Shown here piece by piece: positions 5,562-6,463 of a stretch of 6,463 nt of DNA; within the stretch, counting starts at the first letter, position 1; every line of letters starts with the position of its first letter. This DNA comes from Lachnospiraceae bacterium (GTDB taxonomy: Bacteria > Bacillota > Clostridia > Lachnospirales > Lachnospiraceae), in NCBI GenBank assembly GCA_900752065.1, contig CAADTT010000088.1:1-6463 (forward strand). The letters run 5' to 3'. The position numbers were made by a program, and so were the translations under genes. The notes under the pieces are model-generated. The model did no database searches. It had not been told where the DNA came from and saw nothing but the letters and a program-made list of their open reading frames with translations.

Positions 5562-6463
5562 CTAATGCAGACGACCAAACGCCATAAAATGTTCCTGCCA
5601 GTAAGCACTTGCAATGCTGGTATACTGGACAGGCTTGCCACAGTGAATCATCATGTTATTGCCGACATAGATTCCCACATGGCTTGCTCCCGGTGTGTCA
5701 TAGGTTCCCTGGAAGAAGATCAGATCTCCCGGCTTTGCCTCCGATAGAGATACCTGCGAACAGTGTGACCGCAGCTCATCGGCAGTACATCTTCCGACAT
5801 TCCATCCATTTCCACAGTTATTGATAACCCAGCTCACAAAGCCGGAACAGTCAAAACCACTTGGGGAATAACCGCCCCATACATATGGGACACCCAGATA
5901 TTTTTCTGCTTCCTGTATCATTTTTGCAAACTGTGGATCAGATAAAGCATCTGCCGGTATGTCATAACCAAATCCACTGCTTCCGGTGGGTATGCTGTTT
6001 AGATCAAACAGGTAATCACGGTTGCCATAATATTTGTTATACGCATCGTAACGTTCCTGTTCTTCCTCTGTCATACGGCTCCTTAACACGGCATCCAGGC
6101 TGTGGTTTGTCATCGTCACATCCAGACGGTTCACCTCTTTTGTAGTCGTGACCTGCACTTCCTGGTTTCCATTGCTGTCTGCTATGTAGGCTTCCCATGT
6201 CTGGTGTCCATGTGCGGATGCCGCCGCATGATTGTCATAGTAAACATCGAACTGTACCCCATATCTTGCGAACGCTCCGGTATCTTCTACTACATATTCC
6301 ACACCGTTCATGACTACATGGGTTCCGATCGGCACAAATGGGTTCGCTGCATCCACGGCAATCGTATGATTTGCTGTCGGCATCGCCCCACTGGCTGTCG
6401 GCCCGCCACTCCACTGGCCACAGCATATCGGGCAGTTACAGTACCCACTTGTCACAACCTGTC
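5562..6463 (-). CDS. ICE cell-wall hydrolase, 3D domain + NlpC/P60 peptidase (C-terminal part; 5' end outside window)
   Basis: The reading frame is open to the right edge, so the N-terminus is missing, and it ends at TAG 5564-5562. Counting from the GTG codon at 6455 as residue 1, about residues 4-95 form a 3D (double-psi beta-barrel) domain. It has a GYCNCPICCG cysteine cluster, TIAVD at 31-35, VPIGT at 41-45, and the acidic motifs VEDTG (D58) and QFDVY (D70). Residues ~175-297 are an NlpC/P60 (C40) domain with catalytic Cys203 in FDCSGF, His259 in SHVGIYVG and probably His271 in MIHCG. Known members cut peptide cross-links in peptidoglycan, and 3D domains occur in lytic transglycosylase-like enzymes. 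In ICEs these proteins open the wall locally for the type IV secretion channel, a VirB1-like role. The missing part probably carries the membrane anchor. The position just before the DUF4315 and DUF4366 genes matches C. difficile CTn-type elements. The domain calls are firm; the conjugation role is inferred from context. Confidence 0.9.
   Translation of the reverse strand, partial: QVVTSGYCNCPICCGQWSGGPTASGAMPTANHTIAVDAANPFVPIGTHVVMNGVEYVVEDTGAFARYGVQFDVYYDNHAAASAHGHQTWEAYIADSNGNQEVQVTTTKEVNRLDVTMTNHSLDAVLRSRMTEEEQERYDAYNKYYGNRDYLFDLNSIPTGSSGFGYDIPADALSDPQFAKMIQEAEKYLGVPYVWGGYSPSGFDCSGFVSWVINNCGNGWNVGRCTADELRSHCSQVSLSEAKPGDLIFFQGTYDTPGASHVGIYVGNNMMIHCGKPVQYTSIASAYWQEHFMAFGRLH

Noticed and set aside
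1..6463. CRISPR arrays, tRNA/rRNA genes, insertion sequences, att sites or an origin of transfer
   Set aside because: I saw no regularly spaced repeats, no cloverleaf or rRNA sequence, no transposase other than the small TnpV, and no element end. The window is internal to the element and almost wholly coding.

Overview
The window is a stretch of an integrative conjugative element (ICE, conjugative transposon) of the Tn1549/CTn type, as found in Clostridia (gut Lachnospiraceae/Oscillospiraceae, Clostridioides difficile). The evidence is the gene order and the protein families: a 3D + NlpC/P60 wall hydrolase, a DUF4315 protein, a DUF4366 (CD1107-type) membrane protein, an ICE-type topoisomerase III, and the N-terminal part of a giant helicase/methylase. 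Moderate GC and strong AGGAGG ribosome binding sites also fit Bacillota. No species can be named from this sequence.

Every gene I can support is on the minus strand and reads right to left as one probable transcript. From the right: (1) 6463-5562, the C-terminal ~299 residues of a secreted/membrane wall hydrolase, cut by the right edge; (2) 5544-5206, a small coiled-coil DUF4315 protein; (3) 5216-4533, a DUF4366 protein with signal peptide, acidic Thr/Pro-rich stalk, one C-terminal membrane segment and an acidic tail, overlapping gene 2 by 11 nt; (4) a 90-nt gap holding an 8-bp GC hairpin followed by five Ts, which looks like an intrinsic terminator or attenuator; (5) 4442-2353, topB, interrupted by a one-base frameshift near 2922-2930; (6) 2334-1, the first 778 residues of the large helicase/methylase, cut by the left edge. 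Coding density is high. The only non-coding gap above 30 nt is the one before topB.

The most striking feature is a seventh gene, tnpV (1454-1113). It lies entirely inside the helicase/methylase gene on the same strand in the +1 frame, and has its own perfect AAGGAGG Shine-Dalgarno. In the host frame the overlapped part encodes a hydrophilic, Gly/Asp/Glu/Ser/Pro-rich linker, whereas tnpV encodes a conserved-looking small protein ending in LTELVYS. This is a good candidate for a genuine overlapping (overprinted) gene.

Functionally, the right-hand genes would serve the conjugation machinery at the envelope: wall opening and a surface or channel accessory protein. The left-hand genes would act on the transferred DNA through topoisomerase, helicase/methylase and TnpV. 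The topB frameshift would remove the end of the topoisomerase core and its zinc finger unless it is a sequencing error.
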